A stretch of 33,724 nucleotides of DNA from CAMYLR01 sp041577935 (GCA_041577935.1 JBFGIA010000011.1:1-33724); one strand, 5' to 3'. Positions 7,928 through 18,299 are shown, counted from the first letter of the stretch. Made by a program: numbers and translations. Notes: generated by a model not told the origin, from the sequence alone.

Positions 7928-8931
7928 CTCTCGGCTACGTCAACGCGCATACCCACATCTACAGCGGTCTCGCGCCTTTTGGGATGCCTCAGCCAGACCC
8001 TGAGCCGCGCAACTTCGTGGAGATCCTCGAACGCGTTTGGTGGCGACTCGACCGCGCGTTGGACGCTGACTCCCTTCGCGCGAGCGCGCGACTCTACGTC
8101 GCCGAGGCGATCGAGCACGGGACGTTCTCGCTGATCGACCACCACGAGTCGCCATGCATGATCGACGGCTCACTCGATATCCTCGCCGACGCGTGCCAGG
8201 AGCTCGGTGCGCGCGCTGTGCTTTGCTACGGGGCCACCGAGCGCAATGCCGGACGAGACGAAGCGCGCCGCGGTCTCGAAGAGTGCCAGCGCTTTCTGAC
8301 CCAGAACCGACGCCCGTTGGTGCGCGGCGTCGTTGGGCTGCATGCATCGTTCACTGTATCCGACGAAACGATCCACGAAGCGGTCGCGTTGGCGCGTGAA
8401 CACTCCACGGTGTTGCATGTCCACGTCGCCGAAGACGGCGCCGACGTGCAAGACGCGCGCGAGCGAGGCTACGATGGGGTCATCGATCGGTTCGATCGAT
8501 TGGGGGCACTGATCCCGGGTTCGATCTTCGCCCACGGCGTTCACCTGACGGCCGATGAGGTCCGCTGCTGCGCGACTAACGAATGCTGGTTGGTGCAGAA
8601 TCCGCGCTCGAACCGCGGCAATGGCGTTGGCTACCCGGGCGCGCTCAGCGAAAGCGACCGGGTTGCGCTCGGCACCGACGGCTATCCAGCTGACATGCGG
8701 GTCGAAGAGGAGACGCTAATCGAAGAAGCTCGCGCCGCGGGGGACGATCTTTCGCACGCGCGACAACGGTTGCAGGCCGGGCCCCGCTTGATCGCGGAGC
8801 GTTTCGCGAACGCGGACATACCGGACGAAGCGGTGGAGAGACGCGCGGGGGTACGATCCGAGATGCCCGCCATTCGAGAGGATGCGCGCGTGCAGGCGGA
8901 GAAACTCTGGACGCGGATGCAAGCGCTGTAG
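7924..8931 (+). CDS. ssnA: SsnA-like amidohydrolase lacking the N-terminal domain; start codon unclear
   Basis: The frame encodes a metal-dependent amidohydrolase close to SsnA/chlorohydrolase. Its ligands are NAHTHIYSGL at the very start, HASFT, HVHVAED, FAHGVHL and LGTDGYPADM. The first ATG in this frame is at 7984, after the HxH metal motif, so it cannot make a complete active site. Back to the upstream stop at 7831 there is no ATG, GTG or TTG. The best candidate is ATA at 7924, overlapping the xdh stop TAG as ATAG, in the same way that ATGA overlaps couple genes. A -1 frameshift out of xdh would also join the frames. At about 335 residues it lacks the roughly 55-residue beta-sandwich that precedes NAHTH in typical SsnA (about 440 residues). 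SsnA accompanies selenium-linked xanthine dehydrogenases. Its reaction is not firmly known, though hydrolysis of a purine-derived ring is likely. Confidence 0.65.
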   Translation: MALGYVNAHTHIYSGLAPFGMPQPDPEPRNFVEILERVWWRLDRALDADSLRASARLYVAEAIEHGTFSLIDHHESPCMIDGSLDILADACQELGARAVLCYGATERNAGRDEARRGLEECQRFLTQNRRPLVRGVVGLHASFTVSDETIHEAVALAREHSTVLHVHVAEDGADVQDARERGYDGVIDRFDRLGALIPGSIFAHGVHLTADEVRCCATNECWLVQNPRSNRGNGVGYPGALSESDRVALGTDGYPADMRVEEETLIEEARAAGDDLSHARQRLQAGPRLIAERFANADIPDEAVERRAGVRSEMPAIREDARVQAEKLWTRMQAL

Positions 8932-8957
8932 TCGACGAACAGACCATCTGACGTGAC

Positions 8958-10453
<1,496 letters not shown>

Positions 10454-10454
<1 letters not shown>

Positions 10455-11881
10455 TGAGCGAATTCGAATCACGGCTTGTATGCGCAGGTTGCGGCCGGGC
10501 GGTCGCCGCTGATTCGCCACTGCCGTTCCGATGTGTCGCGTTCGATACCCAGGACGATATCGATCATGTGATCGCCCAAGCGGGCCCACCGCCGGGTGCC
10601 AAATGGCCGACCGCGAGTGATTCCAATCCATTTCTGCGTTTTCGTTCTTTGCTGTACTCGTGGCACGTTGCACGTGAGCGGGGCCTGACCGAAGCGGACT
10701 ACGTGCGCATCGTGCGCACACTCGACAGCGCGATCACCGACATCGACGGGAAGGGCTTCTCCACAACGCCGTACACCGGAGTCCCAGAACTCGCATCCGA
10801 GCTCGGGCTCGCCAACGGCGGGTTCTGGGTCAAGGACGAGACCGGCAACGTGAGCGGTTCGCACAAGGCACGACATCTGATGGGTGTCGCGGTCTACCTG
10901 GCGGTCGCCGAGGAGACCGGTCTTCTGTCTCCCGAGGACGCGACAAAACCGCTGGCCATCGCGAGTTGCGGAAACGCGGCCCTCGCCGCCGCGGTCGTTG
11001 CCTGGGCTTGCAACCGTCGGCTGCGAGTGTTCGTTCCGACTTGGGCCGAGCCGACCGTGGTCAGCCGATTGCAGAGTCTCGGCGCCGATCTCGAGACCTG
11101 CGAGCGGCAGCCGACCGGACCGCCTGGCGATCCGTGCTATCTGCGATTCCAGCGCCAGGTCGCGAACGGTGCGCTGCCCTTCAGCTGTCAGGGACCCGAC
11201 AACGGGCTTTCGATCGAAGGCGGGATGACCCTCGGCTGGGAGCTGGTCGCTCAGCACACCCAAACCGGCGCCCCGCCACTCGATCGGCTCATCATTCAGG
11301 TCGGTGGCGGAGCGCTCGCTAGCTCCTGTATTCAGGCGTTGCGGTGGGCGCATGCCCTAGGCACGCTGGATCGCCTACCTGTGATTCACGCTGTTCAGAC
11401 TGTAGCCAGCCATCCGCTCGTGCGCGCCTGGCGCCGCTTTGTCAATGGCGCCGGAGGACGGCTGCACACGGCCGGTTTCACACCTCCGGATAGCGACAGC
11501 GATTCTGCGATGGCCGGGTGGCTGCAGCGAAATCACGACCGGCCCGAGATCACCGCCGAAACGCGTCATGCCAAACGCCATCGCTCGAGGTACATGTGGC
11601 CGGTCGAGGAGCCGCTCACCAGCGTCGCATCTAGCATCCTCGACGACGAGACCTACGACTGGATGGAGGTCGTTCGCGGAATGATCGAGACCGGTGGTTG
11701 GCCCGTCACGGTCGATGAAAAGACGCTCGTGCGCGCACACGAGCACGGCACGGCCACGACCGGTATCGCGGCTTGCCCGACCGGCACGGCCGGGCTCGCG
11801 GCTGCGTTCACGCTGCAGGCGGCCGGGGCGCTCGACGATGGGGAGCAGGTTGCGGTGCTCTTTACCGGTACCCGGCGATGA
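10454..11881 (+). CDS. PLP-dependent threonine synthase-like lyase
   Basis: This 475-residue protein starts with a CAGCG zinc-ribbon remnant (Cys10, Cys13) and then a threonine-synthase-like fold. The motifs are WVKDETGNVSGSHKARH with the PLP lysine at about K138, IASCGNAALAAAVVAWA (phosphate loop) and QVGGGALASS (glycine loop). The set is complete, so it should be active. It ends the + strand operon, 6 nt before the end of the convergent carbamate kinase gene. In E. coli the equivalent cluster carries YgeX, a diaminopropionate ammonia-lyase of the same fold type that yields pyruvate and ammonia. This protein is not a close YgeX match by eye (longer, threonine-synthase-like), but it may fill that step. 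That is an inference from position only. Confidence 0.75.
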
Positions 11882-11887
11882 CCGCGC

Positions 11888-12832
11888 CTACGGCACGAAC
11901 TGCGTTCCGGCCTCGCCGTCCAGCGCGCGGCGGACGCTCTCCAGATCGCTGATGACCGCCCGTTTGCCGCCACCTTCCAGGTAGCGGACGACAGCCTCAA
12001 CCTTCGGTTTCATGCTGCCGGGCGCGAAATGCGTGCCTTCCACCAGTCGCTGCTTCGCCTCCTCAACCGTCATCTTGTCGATCCATCGCTGGTCAGGCTT
12101 TCCCCAGTTGAGAGCCACTTTCTCGACCGAAGTGCCGATGACGAGCAGATCGGCCTCGACCCTAATCGCGAGCAGCGAGGCGGTGAGGTCCTTGTCGATG
12201 ACGGCGGGAACGCCATGGAGGTTCCCATGCTCGTCCGCCACGACGGGGATCCCTCCACCGCCGGTAGCGATCGTGACGATGCCCGAAGCCAGCAGCGCCT
12301 GGATCGCCTCCAGCTCGATGATTCTTCGCGGCTCGGGCGAAGCGACGACGCGTCGCCAGCCCCGTCCCACCTCTTCGACGATTTGCCAGCCTTCGCGCTC
12401 GCTGCGTTCCATCGCCTCCGATCGGGTCATGACCGCGCCGATCGCCTTGGTGGGGTGGGTGAACGCCGGGTCGTCGGGATCCACTTCGGTCTGGGTGATC
12501 AGCGTGACCACCGTTTTCGGCATCTTCCGCTTGCCGAAGATGTTGAGGAGGTTCTGCTGCAGCGCGTACCCGATCGCACCCTGAGCGTCGGCATCGCAGA
12601 CATCCAACGGAATCTCGTGCAACTCGCTTGACGCGAGCTCCGAGCGTCGCAAGATGAAGCCGACCTGAGGCGCGTTGCCGTGCGTGACGACGACGTCCCA
12701 GCCGTCCTGGATCATGTCGGCGATATGTGCGGCGGCCTCCCCGGCGGTCCGGTACTGGTCCTCGACGGTCTGGTGTTGTCGATCCTTGATGAGCGCGTTG
12801 CCGCCCACAGCGAAGACAGCCTTCCCCTTCAT
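11888..12832 (-). CDS. arcC: Carbamate kinase (YqeA/ArcC type)
   Basis: This 314-residue protein has normal family length and carries the amino-acid-kinase motifs AVGGNAL near 8-14, THGNAPQVG near 50-58 and ATGGGGIPVV near 189-198. It catalyses carbamoyl phosphate + ADP = ATP + ammonia + CO2 and so gives substrate-level phosphorylation. It follows the YgeW carbamoyltransferase gene, which would supply carbamoyl phosphate. The ATG at 12832 is chosen because GAGGAGT precedes it by 7 nt. A GTG at 12865 overlapping the ygeW stop (GTGA) would add 11 residues and is possible. It is the last gene of the - strand operon and converges with the PLP-lyase gene with only 6 nt between stops. No terminator hairpin is visible there. 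Confidence 0.9.
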   Translation of the reverse strand: MKGKAVFAVGGNALIKDRQHQTVEDQYRTAGEAAAHIADMIQDGWDVVVTHGNAPQVGFILRRSELASSELHEIPLDVCDADAQGAIGYALQQNLLNIFGKRKMPKTVVTLITQTEVDPDDPAFTHPTKAIGAVMTRSEAMERSEREGWQIVEEVGRGWRRVVASPEPRRIIELEAIQALLASGIVTIATGGGGIPVVADEHGNLHGVPAVIDKDLTASLLAIRVEADLLVIGTSVEKVALNWGKPDQRWIDKMTVEEAKQRLVEGTHFAPGSMKPKVEAVVRYLEGGGKRAVISDLESVRRALDGEAGTQFVP

Positions 12833-12861
12833 ACCTGACTCCTCACGCGTGTCCGCGCGGC

Positions 12862-13836
12862 TCACATCGTCAGGACCATGACCGCCTTCTGCACGTGCAG
12901 GCGGTTCTCGGCCTGTTGATAGACGACGCTGTTGTGTCCCTCTATGACGCTGTCTGTGACCTCGGTGTTCCTGTCAGCCGGCAGGCAATGCATGTAGATC
13001 GCGTCCTTCTTCGCCAGTGACATGCGGTGATCGTCGGCGATCCAGTCGCTGTACCTCTGGCTGATCGTGGCGGATTCTCCGTGATCGGTGGTGCTTAGCA
13101 TACACCCCCAACTCTTCGGGTAGACGATGTCGGCGTTTTCGAAGCCCGCGTCGAAGTCATCGAGAATCTCGAAAGACCCATCATGCTGGCGAGCGTTTTC
13201 TCTGGCTTGCTCGACGATCTTGGGAATCAGTCGAAACTCAGGCGGATGGGTCAACCGTACGTTCATCCCGAATCGGGTCATCAGCAGGATCAGGCTCTGC
13301 GGCACGCTGAGCGGTTTCTGATAGCTGGTGGCGTAGGCGTAACTGACGTTGATCGTCAGGCCCCGTGGATCTCCCTTTCGCTCGATGATCGTCAGTAGGT
13401 CGGCCAGGATCTGGAAGGGGTGGTACATATCGCACTGCATGTTGAAAACCGGCACGCGACTCGCCGCGGCCACGTCGCGGATGTATCGATTGCCGAATCC
13501 CCAGTCGCATTGTCGAATGCCGATCGCGTCGTTATAGCGGCCCAGGATCTCTCCGATCTCCTTGGCCGTGTCGCCATGACTGATCTGCGTCGTAGTGCTG
13601 TCTATGAACTGGGCGTGGCCTCCCAGTTGCGCCATGCCAGCCTCGAAGCTGTTGCGCGTACGGGTGCTGGCGAAGAAGAACAGCAGCGAGATGACCTTGT
13701 CGCGCAGGTAGGCGTGCGGCTCGCCGACTTCTCGCTTTCGTTTCAAATCACGGGCCGTATCCAGGATGGCCTGAATTTCCTCCCCACTCCACTCCTGGGT
13801 CGTGATCATGTCTCGTCCGCGAAGAGATCCTTCCAT
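12862..13836 (-). CDS. ygeW: YgeW-type carbamoyltransferase
   Basis: This 324-residue protein is of the aspartate/ornithine carbamoyltransferase superfamily. It has the carbamoyl-phosphate loop STRTR near 57-61 in FFFASTRTRNSFEAG and the second-domain motif HCLPADR near 283-289. The YgeW signatures QISHGDTAKEIGEILGRYNDAIGIR, YAYATSYQKPLSVPQ and FENADIVYPKSWG match E. coli YgeW closely. It is shorter than E. coli YgeW (about 396 residues) at both ends. YgeW proteins are knotted transcarbamylases. Their substrate has been unclear, and a ureido compound from purine breakdown is the current expectation. Run in the phosphorolytic direction it would feed carbamate kinase next door. The ATG directly follows the ygeY stop (TAGATG). 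A second ATG at 13809 would shorten the protein by nine residues. Confidence 0.87.
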   Translation of the reverse strand: MEGSLRGRDMITTQEWSGEEIQAILDTARDLKRKREVGEPHAYLRDKVISLLFFFASTRTRNSFEAGMAQLGGHAQFIDSTTTQISHGDTAKEIGEILGRYNDAIGIRQCDWGFGNRYIRDVAAASRVPVFNMQCDMYHPFQILADLLTIIERKGDPRGLTINVSYAYATSYQKPLSVPQSLILLMTRFGMNVRLTHPPEFRLIPKIVEQARENARQHDGSFEILDDFDAGFENADIVYPKSWGCMLSTTDHGESATISQRYSDWIADDHRMSLAKKDAIYMHCLPADRNTEVTDSVIEGHNSVVYQQAENRLHVQKAVMVLTM

Positions 13837-15081
13837 CTACGTCTCCCGCCCCCCGATCATCTTTGGTAGTAATGCATAGAATTTAGTTGCTTCGACCACG
13901 TCCTCCAGTGGTACGTGTTCGTCGACCGCATGGGCGAAGACCTCGTCACCGGGTCCGAAGCCAATCGACGGGATGCCGATCTTTCCGCACCAATAGTTCC
14001 CGTTGGTCGAGAAATCCCATTTCCCGGCCGGCCCGTCACGATCCCAAAGCGCCTTCACGGTGCTCTTTCCCGCTCCTACCAAGGGGTCGTCTTCCTCGAG
14101 GGCCCAAGCGGGGAAGTACTTTTCGTAGACGCAGACCGCTCCAGTGTGACTCGGGGTGTTGTAGACGAGATCGCACACCTCGAAATCCTCCCGCTGCGCT
14201 TCGGGAACGAGCGCCGCGATCGCCTCGATGACGCCTTCCTTCGTTTCCCCGAAGGTCACCCGGCGGTCAATGAAGATCCGGCACTCATCGGGAACGCTGT
14301 TATCGCTCGGCGCCACACTGGAGATGCGGCTGACGGTGATGCGTCCCTGCCCCAGGAACTCGTGGGTCGGTAGCTCCGCGTCCAGCCGGTCGATCGCGTG
14401 AACGAGCGGCAGCATTTTATATATCGCGTTGTCCCCCAGAAAGTTGCTGGCGGCGTGTGCACTCCGTCCCCGGCACACCACCTCGAGCTCCACCCGACCC
14501 TTGTGGCCACGATAGACGTTCATCTTCGTCGGCTCGCCGATGACGACAAAATCGGGTTTGACGTTCTCCCACGTATGAAACGCCTGACACGCGACCCCGT
14601 CACAGGCCTCCTCGATGTTGCCGAAATAGTAGGCGCTAAAACCGTTCAGCAAACCAAGATCGCGGGCGATCGCCATGCCGTAGATCATGCCGGGCGTGCT
14701 TCCCTTTTCATCCAGCGCGCCACGCCCAAAGAGCATTCCGTCTTCCACCTTCCCCTCGAAGGGATCCCACTCCCATTGCGCCGGATCGCCGATCCCGACC
14801 GTATCGAGATGGCTGTCGAACAAAAGGACCCTATCGCCGTCTCCGATCCGGCCTACGATCGAGCCGTACGCGTCGACGTACACTTCGTCGAAGGCGAGAC
14901 GCTCCATCTCCTCGCCGACGCGCCCACCCACCTCTTCGATGTCGCTGTCCATGCTCGGAATCGCGACGATTTCTCGAAAGAAGGCCAGGATGTCGTTCCT
15001 GGCGGTTGCCACGTGATGATGGAGCTGCTCGACTATCTCACTCACGCCATCGGTCCTCCGCGGATCACTCTCATAGGTCAT
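13837..15081 (-). CDS. ygeY: YgeY-family M20 metallohydrolase
   Basis: This 414-residue protein is of the M20/ArgE/DapE peptidase family. The di-zinc ligands are visible: His91 and Asp93 in LLFDSHLDTVG, Asp124 in GRGALDEKGS, the Glu157-Glu158 pair in GNIEEACDG, an Asp or Glu in VIGEPTK and a late His in FAHAVDEH. The lid-domain His lies in GRSAHAASN. YgeY proteins are annotated as selenium-metabolism-linked hydrolases because they occur with ssnA, ygfK and ygeW. The role is probably hydrolysis of an amide or ureide intermediate. The gene overlaps the ygfK end by 11 nt. A GTG at V13 with an upstream CGGAGG is an alternative start. Confidence 0.87.
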   Translation of the reverse strand: MTYESDPRRTDGVSEIVEQLHHHVATARNDILAFFREIVAIPSMDSDIEEVGGRVGEEMERLAFDEVYVDAYGSIVGRIGDGDRVLLFDSHLDTVGIGDPAQWEWDPFEGKVEDGMLFGRGALDEKGSTPGMIYGMAIARDLGLLNGFSAYYFGNIEEACDGVACQAFHTWENVKPDFVVIGEPTKMNVYRGHKGRVELEVVCRGRSAHAASNFLGDNAIYKMLPLVHAIDRLDAELPTHEFLGQGRITVSRISSVAPSDNSVPDECRIFIDRRVTFGETKEGVIEAIAALVPEAQREDFEVCDLVYNTPSHTGAVCVYEKYFPAWALEEDDPLVGAGKSTVKALWDRDGPAGKWDFSTNGNYWCGKIGIPSIGFGPGDEVFAHAVDEHVPLEDVVEATKFYALLPKMIGGRET

Positions 15082-17125
15082 GGAGTGCGTTGAGGTAGTT
15101 CACCCGATCGCCCGCGAACACGGCATCGCGGACCCACCGGAGGATGTGCAGGTACGCCAGATCGATCTCGCCGCTCGCTGTCCCCTCGATCGTCGCTACC
15201 GGGTCGCTGGGATCCAGCGTCACTGCGAAGTCCGCACCGCTAAAGCGCGCGCGACCATTACCGTCGCTCAAGCTGAACTCGCTCCCGCCAATGCGACCCC
15301 ACAAACGGGTTTGCCCGCCCCCCGGCTCCAAGGCGAAACCGTCCAGCGCACTGAACAGACGCCAATCCTCCAGCGACCCAAAGAAGCGTGGCTTGACCAC
15401 GTAAGGCCCGCCATCCTCGGGGCAGAAGACATCGCAATTACCGCAATCGTTGCAGAAGTCCGCGAAGTTACCGTACTGCTGTTTTTCATCGATAACCAGC
15501 ATCCCGTCGGTGCGGCTGGTCCAAGTTTTCCCCGTGTACCGCAACTTTTCGATCGGTTGCTCGAGACGCGGGAGCACGAACACGAAATTGGCGTTGTTGG
15601 GACACACGGGGACGCATTTGTTGCACGTGACACAATCAAACAGCTCGAGATGCGAGCCGATCTTGGCCGGTGGTTTCGAGTTTCGAACCCTGGCGTAACG
15701 CGTGTCCGTCGTTGCGCGCGGTACATAATGATCGGTATTACAGAGCGCCGCCTCAGCCACCCACCTGCGGTAGAGATCACCCCCCCCAACGGCCGCCAGA
15801 TCCCCACCCGAATCGAGCACCGCCTCGCAAGCGCTCCGCAACGCGGGCTCCTCTATATCAAGCCGCGTCAAAGCCGCCGAGCCCAACCCGTAGGCGCGGA
15901 TGATGTAGCTCCCGATGTTGTCGGCACCCACCTCATCCATGCGTTTCCGCAACGCGTTGAAGTAGCGCTGCGCCCGACCGTAGCCGCCAGGCTTGAGGAG
16001 ATCAGTGCACACGGTCACCGGGACGAGGCCCAGCGCCACCGCATCGGGGAAATTCTCTCGCCCGATGCCAGCCGCGAACGATATCGGGAACCGATTCCCG
16101 AAAAGTGATCGAAACTCTTGTACGATATTCATCGCCAACACGTGCAGCGGTGGCCCCGAGAGGTACATCTCCTTCTCGGATGAGGGAAAGAAGTCACGAT
16201 CGTTCTCGACGATCAGAGTGTTCGTGAACTTTACGCCAAAACCACGACCCAACTCGTCGGCGGTGTTCCCCAAGCGATCTACGAACTCCACCATCTGGTC
16301 CCAGCGAGTGTCCTGCTCAAACGCGGTGTCGGGAATGCGGATCTTTTCGTATCCCATCACCTCGTTCAACAGCTCGCGCGTTCGCGCGGGCCCGAGCAAC
16401 AGCGGATTGAGCTTGACGGTGCAGTGCAGCCCGTTGTGGCGCAGCAGGAAGTCGATGATGCGTTCGATCTCGTCTGGCGGACAACCGTGAAACGTGCTCA
16501 AAGTGAGCGTGTTCGAGAGTCTGGTCGGAAAGTCCAGGTCGCGGAATTTGCCGAACTCGCGGGGAATCTCGCCGCGGAGACGATCGATGATCGTGGAGGC
16601 GTCCTGCATGCCGCCGATAAAAGCCTGCACGCGATCATCCTGGATACCCGCGAGGTCGTACCCGACGCTGATGTCGTAGACGATCTGGTCGAATCCGGGC
16701 ACCAGGGGAACTCGACCACTCGCGCGTAAGATCTCGATCAACATCGCGCCTTTTACGTACTCTTCGAGCGACTGCTCGATCTTGAGCTCCTGGCTCCACT
16801 CCACATTGAAACCAATCGTTGCCATGTCGATACAGGGGCGCGGGATCTCGAGCTCGTCCAAAACCTGCACCGTCTTGAGCTCCACGATACGACAACCGAC
16901 AAGCCAGCTGAGGACGATGTTCTGTGCCATTTGCGAGTGCGGTCCGGCCGCTGGTCCCAGTGGGGTCGAGGCAGTGTTGCCGTGGAACTGCACCGATAGG
17001 TCTTTTTCGACATCGCCGAAGAAACACTTGCGCAGGGGAAGGTCGAAGATCTTGTCTTCGCGTTCGAGCTCGCGAAGCATGCGCGTTATCAGCGCGCCGA
17101 AGGGATATGGGCGGAGCTCTGCCAC
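15071..17125 (-). CDS. ygfK: YgfK-like oxidoreductase lacking the internal GltD-type flavin domain
   Basis: This 684-residue protein matches the N- and C-terminal parts of E. coli YgfK (about 1030 residues). The N-terminal 480 residues form a dihydroorotate-dehydrogenase-like barrel, with STPLGPAAGPHSQMAQNIV near 53-71, VELKTVQVLD near 81-90, TFHGCPPDEIE near 211-221, FGVKFTNTL near 296-304 and CTDLLKPGGYGR near 373-384. The C-terminal part holds two ferredoxin-like clusters, Cys498/501/504/508 and Cys558/561/564/568, then a tail of about 115 residues. In E. coli YgfK a GltD-like FAD/NAD(P)H domain lies between barrel and Fe-S part. Here the barrel runs straight into the clusters. A GltD module is present instead in the PorG fusion of the other operon. 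YgfK is called a putative selenate reductase subunit, but a role in anaerobic purine breakdown fits the neighbours better. Confidence 0.87.
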   Translation of the reverse strand: MAELRPYPFGALITRMLRELEREDKIFDLPLRKCFFGDVEKDLSVQFHGNTASTPLGPAAGPHSQMAQNIVLSWLVGCRIVELKTVQVLDELEIPRPCIDMATIGFNVEWSQELKIEQSLEEYVKGAMLIEILRASGRVPLVPGFDQIVYDISVGYDLAGIQDDRVQAFIGGMQDASTIIDRLRGEIPREFGKFRDLDFPTRLSNTLTLSTFHGCPPDEIERIIDFLLRHNGLHCTVKLNPLLLGPARTRELLNEVMGYEKIRIPDTAFEQDTRWDQMVEFVDRLGNTADELGRGFGVKFTNTLIVENDRDFFPSSEKEMYLSGPPLHVLAMNIVQEFRSLFGNRFPISFAAGIGRENFPDAVALGLVPVTVCTDLLKPGGYGRAQRYFNALRKRMDEVGADNIGSYIIRAYGLGSAALTRLDIEEPALRSACEAVLDSGGDLAAVGGGDLYRRWVAEAALCNTDHYVPRATTDTRYARVRNSKPPAKIGSHLELFDCVTCNKCVPVCPNNANFVFVLPRLEQPIEKLRYTGKTWTSRTDGMLVIDEKQQYGNFADFCNDCGNCDVFCPEDGGPYVVKPRFFGSLEDWRLFSALDGFALEPGGGQTRLWGRIGGSEFSLSDGNGRARFSGADFAVTLDPSDPVATIEGTASGEIDLAYLHILRWVRDAVFAGDRVNYLNALHDL

Positions 17126-17128
17126 GGC

Positions 17129-17701
17129 TTAGTCTCGTCTCGCCTCTATTCTCTTGCCGGGTTCAGTGGAATACTGGATGATGTAACGATGATCAGAGTC
17201 GGCTTCGATATCGATGTCGAGAAACCGCTCCGTGGAGGGATTCAGCTCAAGGTCCACGCCCCGCAATTCTAGATCATAAGCGGCATCGGCAATCCCAACG
17301 ACGTGCAGAGTGTACTCGCCGCTCATGGCGTTCCCGACGTAGATGATGAGGGTCTCCGGGCCGGGTGCACCGGTCACATCGTCATCGATGCCTTCTATCT
17401 CGTAGGAAGAAAACGGGATGTCCCTGAACGTCTGGTCGACGCGCGGATCGTGGCCGGTCCTTCGATCTCGAGGATCGATCAGGATCAAGTCCCCCGGCGG
17501 TGTTTGTTGGCCCTCCGCGGGGTGAATCCGGATATCGAGTTGACCGCGGCCCTGATCGGCTCTTTCAGCGTCAACGTCCGTCCTATCGGCCTCCCTGCCC
17601 GCACAGCAGATGACCAAAAGCAACAGGGAAATCGCAAGCGGGGGCGTCCCGTAGGTCCGCCCCCGCTGAGAAGCCCAGTGTGTCCGTCCCTCGCGCTGCA
17701 A
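17129..17701 (-). CDS. Hypothetical exported protein, probably lipoprotein
   Basis: This 190-residue protein is not recognised. After about 20 polar residues it has a hydrophobic run PPLAISLLLLVICCAG that looks like a lipoprotein signal with a Cys at the end. An acidic, beta-rich exported domain without membrane segments follows. The start is uncertain. The open frame begins with TTG at 17701, no strong ribosome site is visible and no ATG or GTG lies closer to the hydrophobic run. It sits between the cytochrome gene (10 nt gap) and ygfK (3 nt gap), all on the same strand, so it should be co-transcribed. It may be a periplasmic partner of the cytochrome, but this is context only. Confidence 0.6.
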   Translation of the reverse strand: MQREGRTHWASQRGRTYGTPPLAISLLLLVICCAGREADRTDVDAERADQGRGQLDIRIHPAEGQQTPPGDLILIDPRDRRTGHDPRVDQTFRDIPFSSYEIEGIDDDVTGAPGPETLIIYVGNAMSGEYTLHVVGIADAAYDLELRGVDLELNPSTERFLDIDIEADSDHRYIIQYSTEPGKRIEARRD

Positions 17702-17710
17702 CCGTATAGC

Positions 17711-18208
17711 CTACCGCTTAGGGTGGAACACCTCGTCTATGAAGAATGCCACTGCGTCAACGTCCCGGTACGGCAAACCCCAGAGCCCCCAGCTAGGCAT
17801 CTCTGACTCGTGGCCGATGTACACCCGGTGACGAATGGCCGGGAGGTCGCCGGCATAAGCCCAGTCATCAACGGTGAAGTCCGGCATCGCAAGGTCATTC
17901 TGCACGGCCAACTCACCGTCTCCGCGGCCACCGGTGCCATGGCATGATGTGCAGCTATACGACCAGACGAGCTCCCCGCGTTCAAAACGTTCCTGACCAC
18001 CCGCCCAGGCGATCGTGTCAAACACCGCGGGGTTGTACTGCGTCTGCGCCATCGCGACGGAGTCCGCTCGGGCCGCACGCAGAGCTTCTTCCGCATCCTC
18101 GGCCGAGACCGGCGGAGGTTCCGGTACCTCCTCCTCGCCTCCGCCACAGCCGACCATGAGCATCGCGATGACGACCGCCGAGAACATCCGGTGACAGGTC
18201 TTGTCCAT
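17711..18208 (-). CDS. Lipoprotein mono-heme cytochrome c
   Basis: This 165-residue protein has a signal peptide with a lipobox (MLMVGC, Cys21), a linker rich in acidic residues and proline, and one heme site CTSCH at 86-90. The following GTGGRGDGEL is common in small cytochromes c. Met137 in SEMPSWG is the likely axial ligand. It would sit on the periplasmic face as a membrane-anchored electron carrier. The ATG at 18208 is used because the signal peptide begins there; the open frame extends 20 residues further. It is the first gene of the run ending in ygfK-ygeY-ygeW-arcC. A respiratory link for YgfK or the xanthine dehydrogenase is therefore possible. The recurrent promoter box lies about 50-75 nt upstream. 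Confidence 0.85.
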   Translation of the reverse strand: MDKTCHRMFSAVVIAMLMVGCGGGEEEVPEPPPVSAEDAEEALRAARADSVAMAQTQYNPAVFDTIAWAGGQERFERGELVWSYSCTSCHGTGGRGDGELAVQNDLAMPDFTVDDWAYAGDLPAIRHRVYIGHESEMPSWGLWGLPYRDVDAVAFFIDEVFHPKR

Positions 18209-18256
18209 GTCAAGCTCCCTACGCTGAGTCCGAAACACCGAAGGGCCTTCGTCTGA

Positions 18257-18299
18257 ATCGTACGTCACGAGGACCCAAACGTCTGTGGGGAATCTCCCT
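18257..18299 (-). promoter_or_regulatory. Proposed promoter of the cytochrome-ygfK-ygeY-ygeW-arcC operon
   Basis: Read on the minus strand, GGGAGATTCCCCACAGAC ends at 18281. After 18 nt it is followed by TACGAT (18262-18257). The box and spacing match those before the porG operon and three other units. GGGA and TCCC form a short inverted repeat over the -35 region. The start codon of the cytochrome gene is at 18208, so the leader would be about 40 nt. The divergent + strand gene starts at 18443. Confidence 0.55.

Noticed and set aside
7984..8931. ATG 7984 as start of the SsnA-like gene
   Set aside because: It would remove the NAHTH metal ligands that are encoded directly upstream in the same frame.
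15080..16108. 342-codon plus-strand frame opposite ygfK
   Set aside because: Antisense shadow; the minus-strand ygfK motifs are continuous through it.
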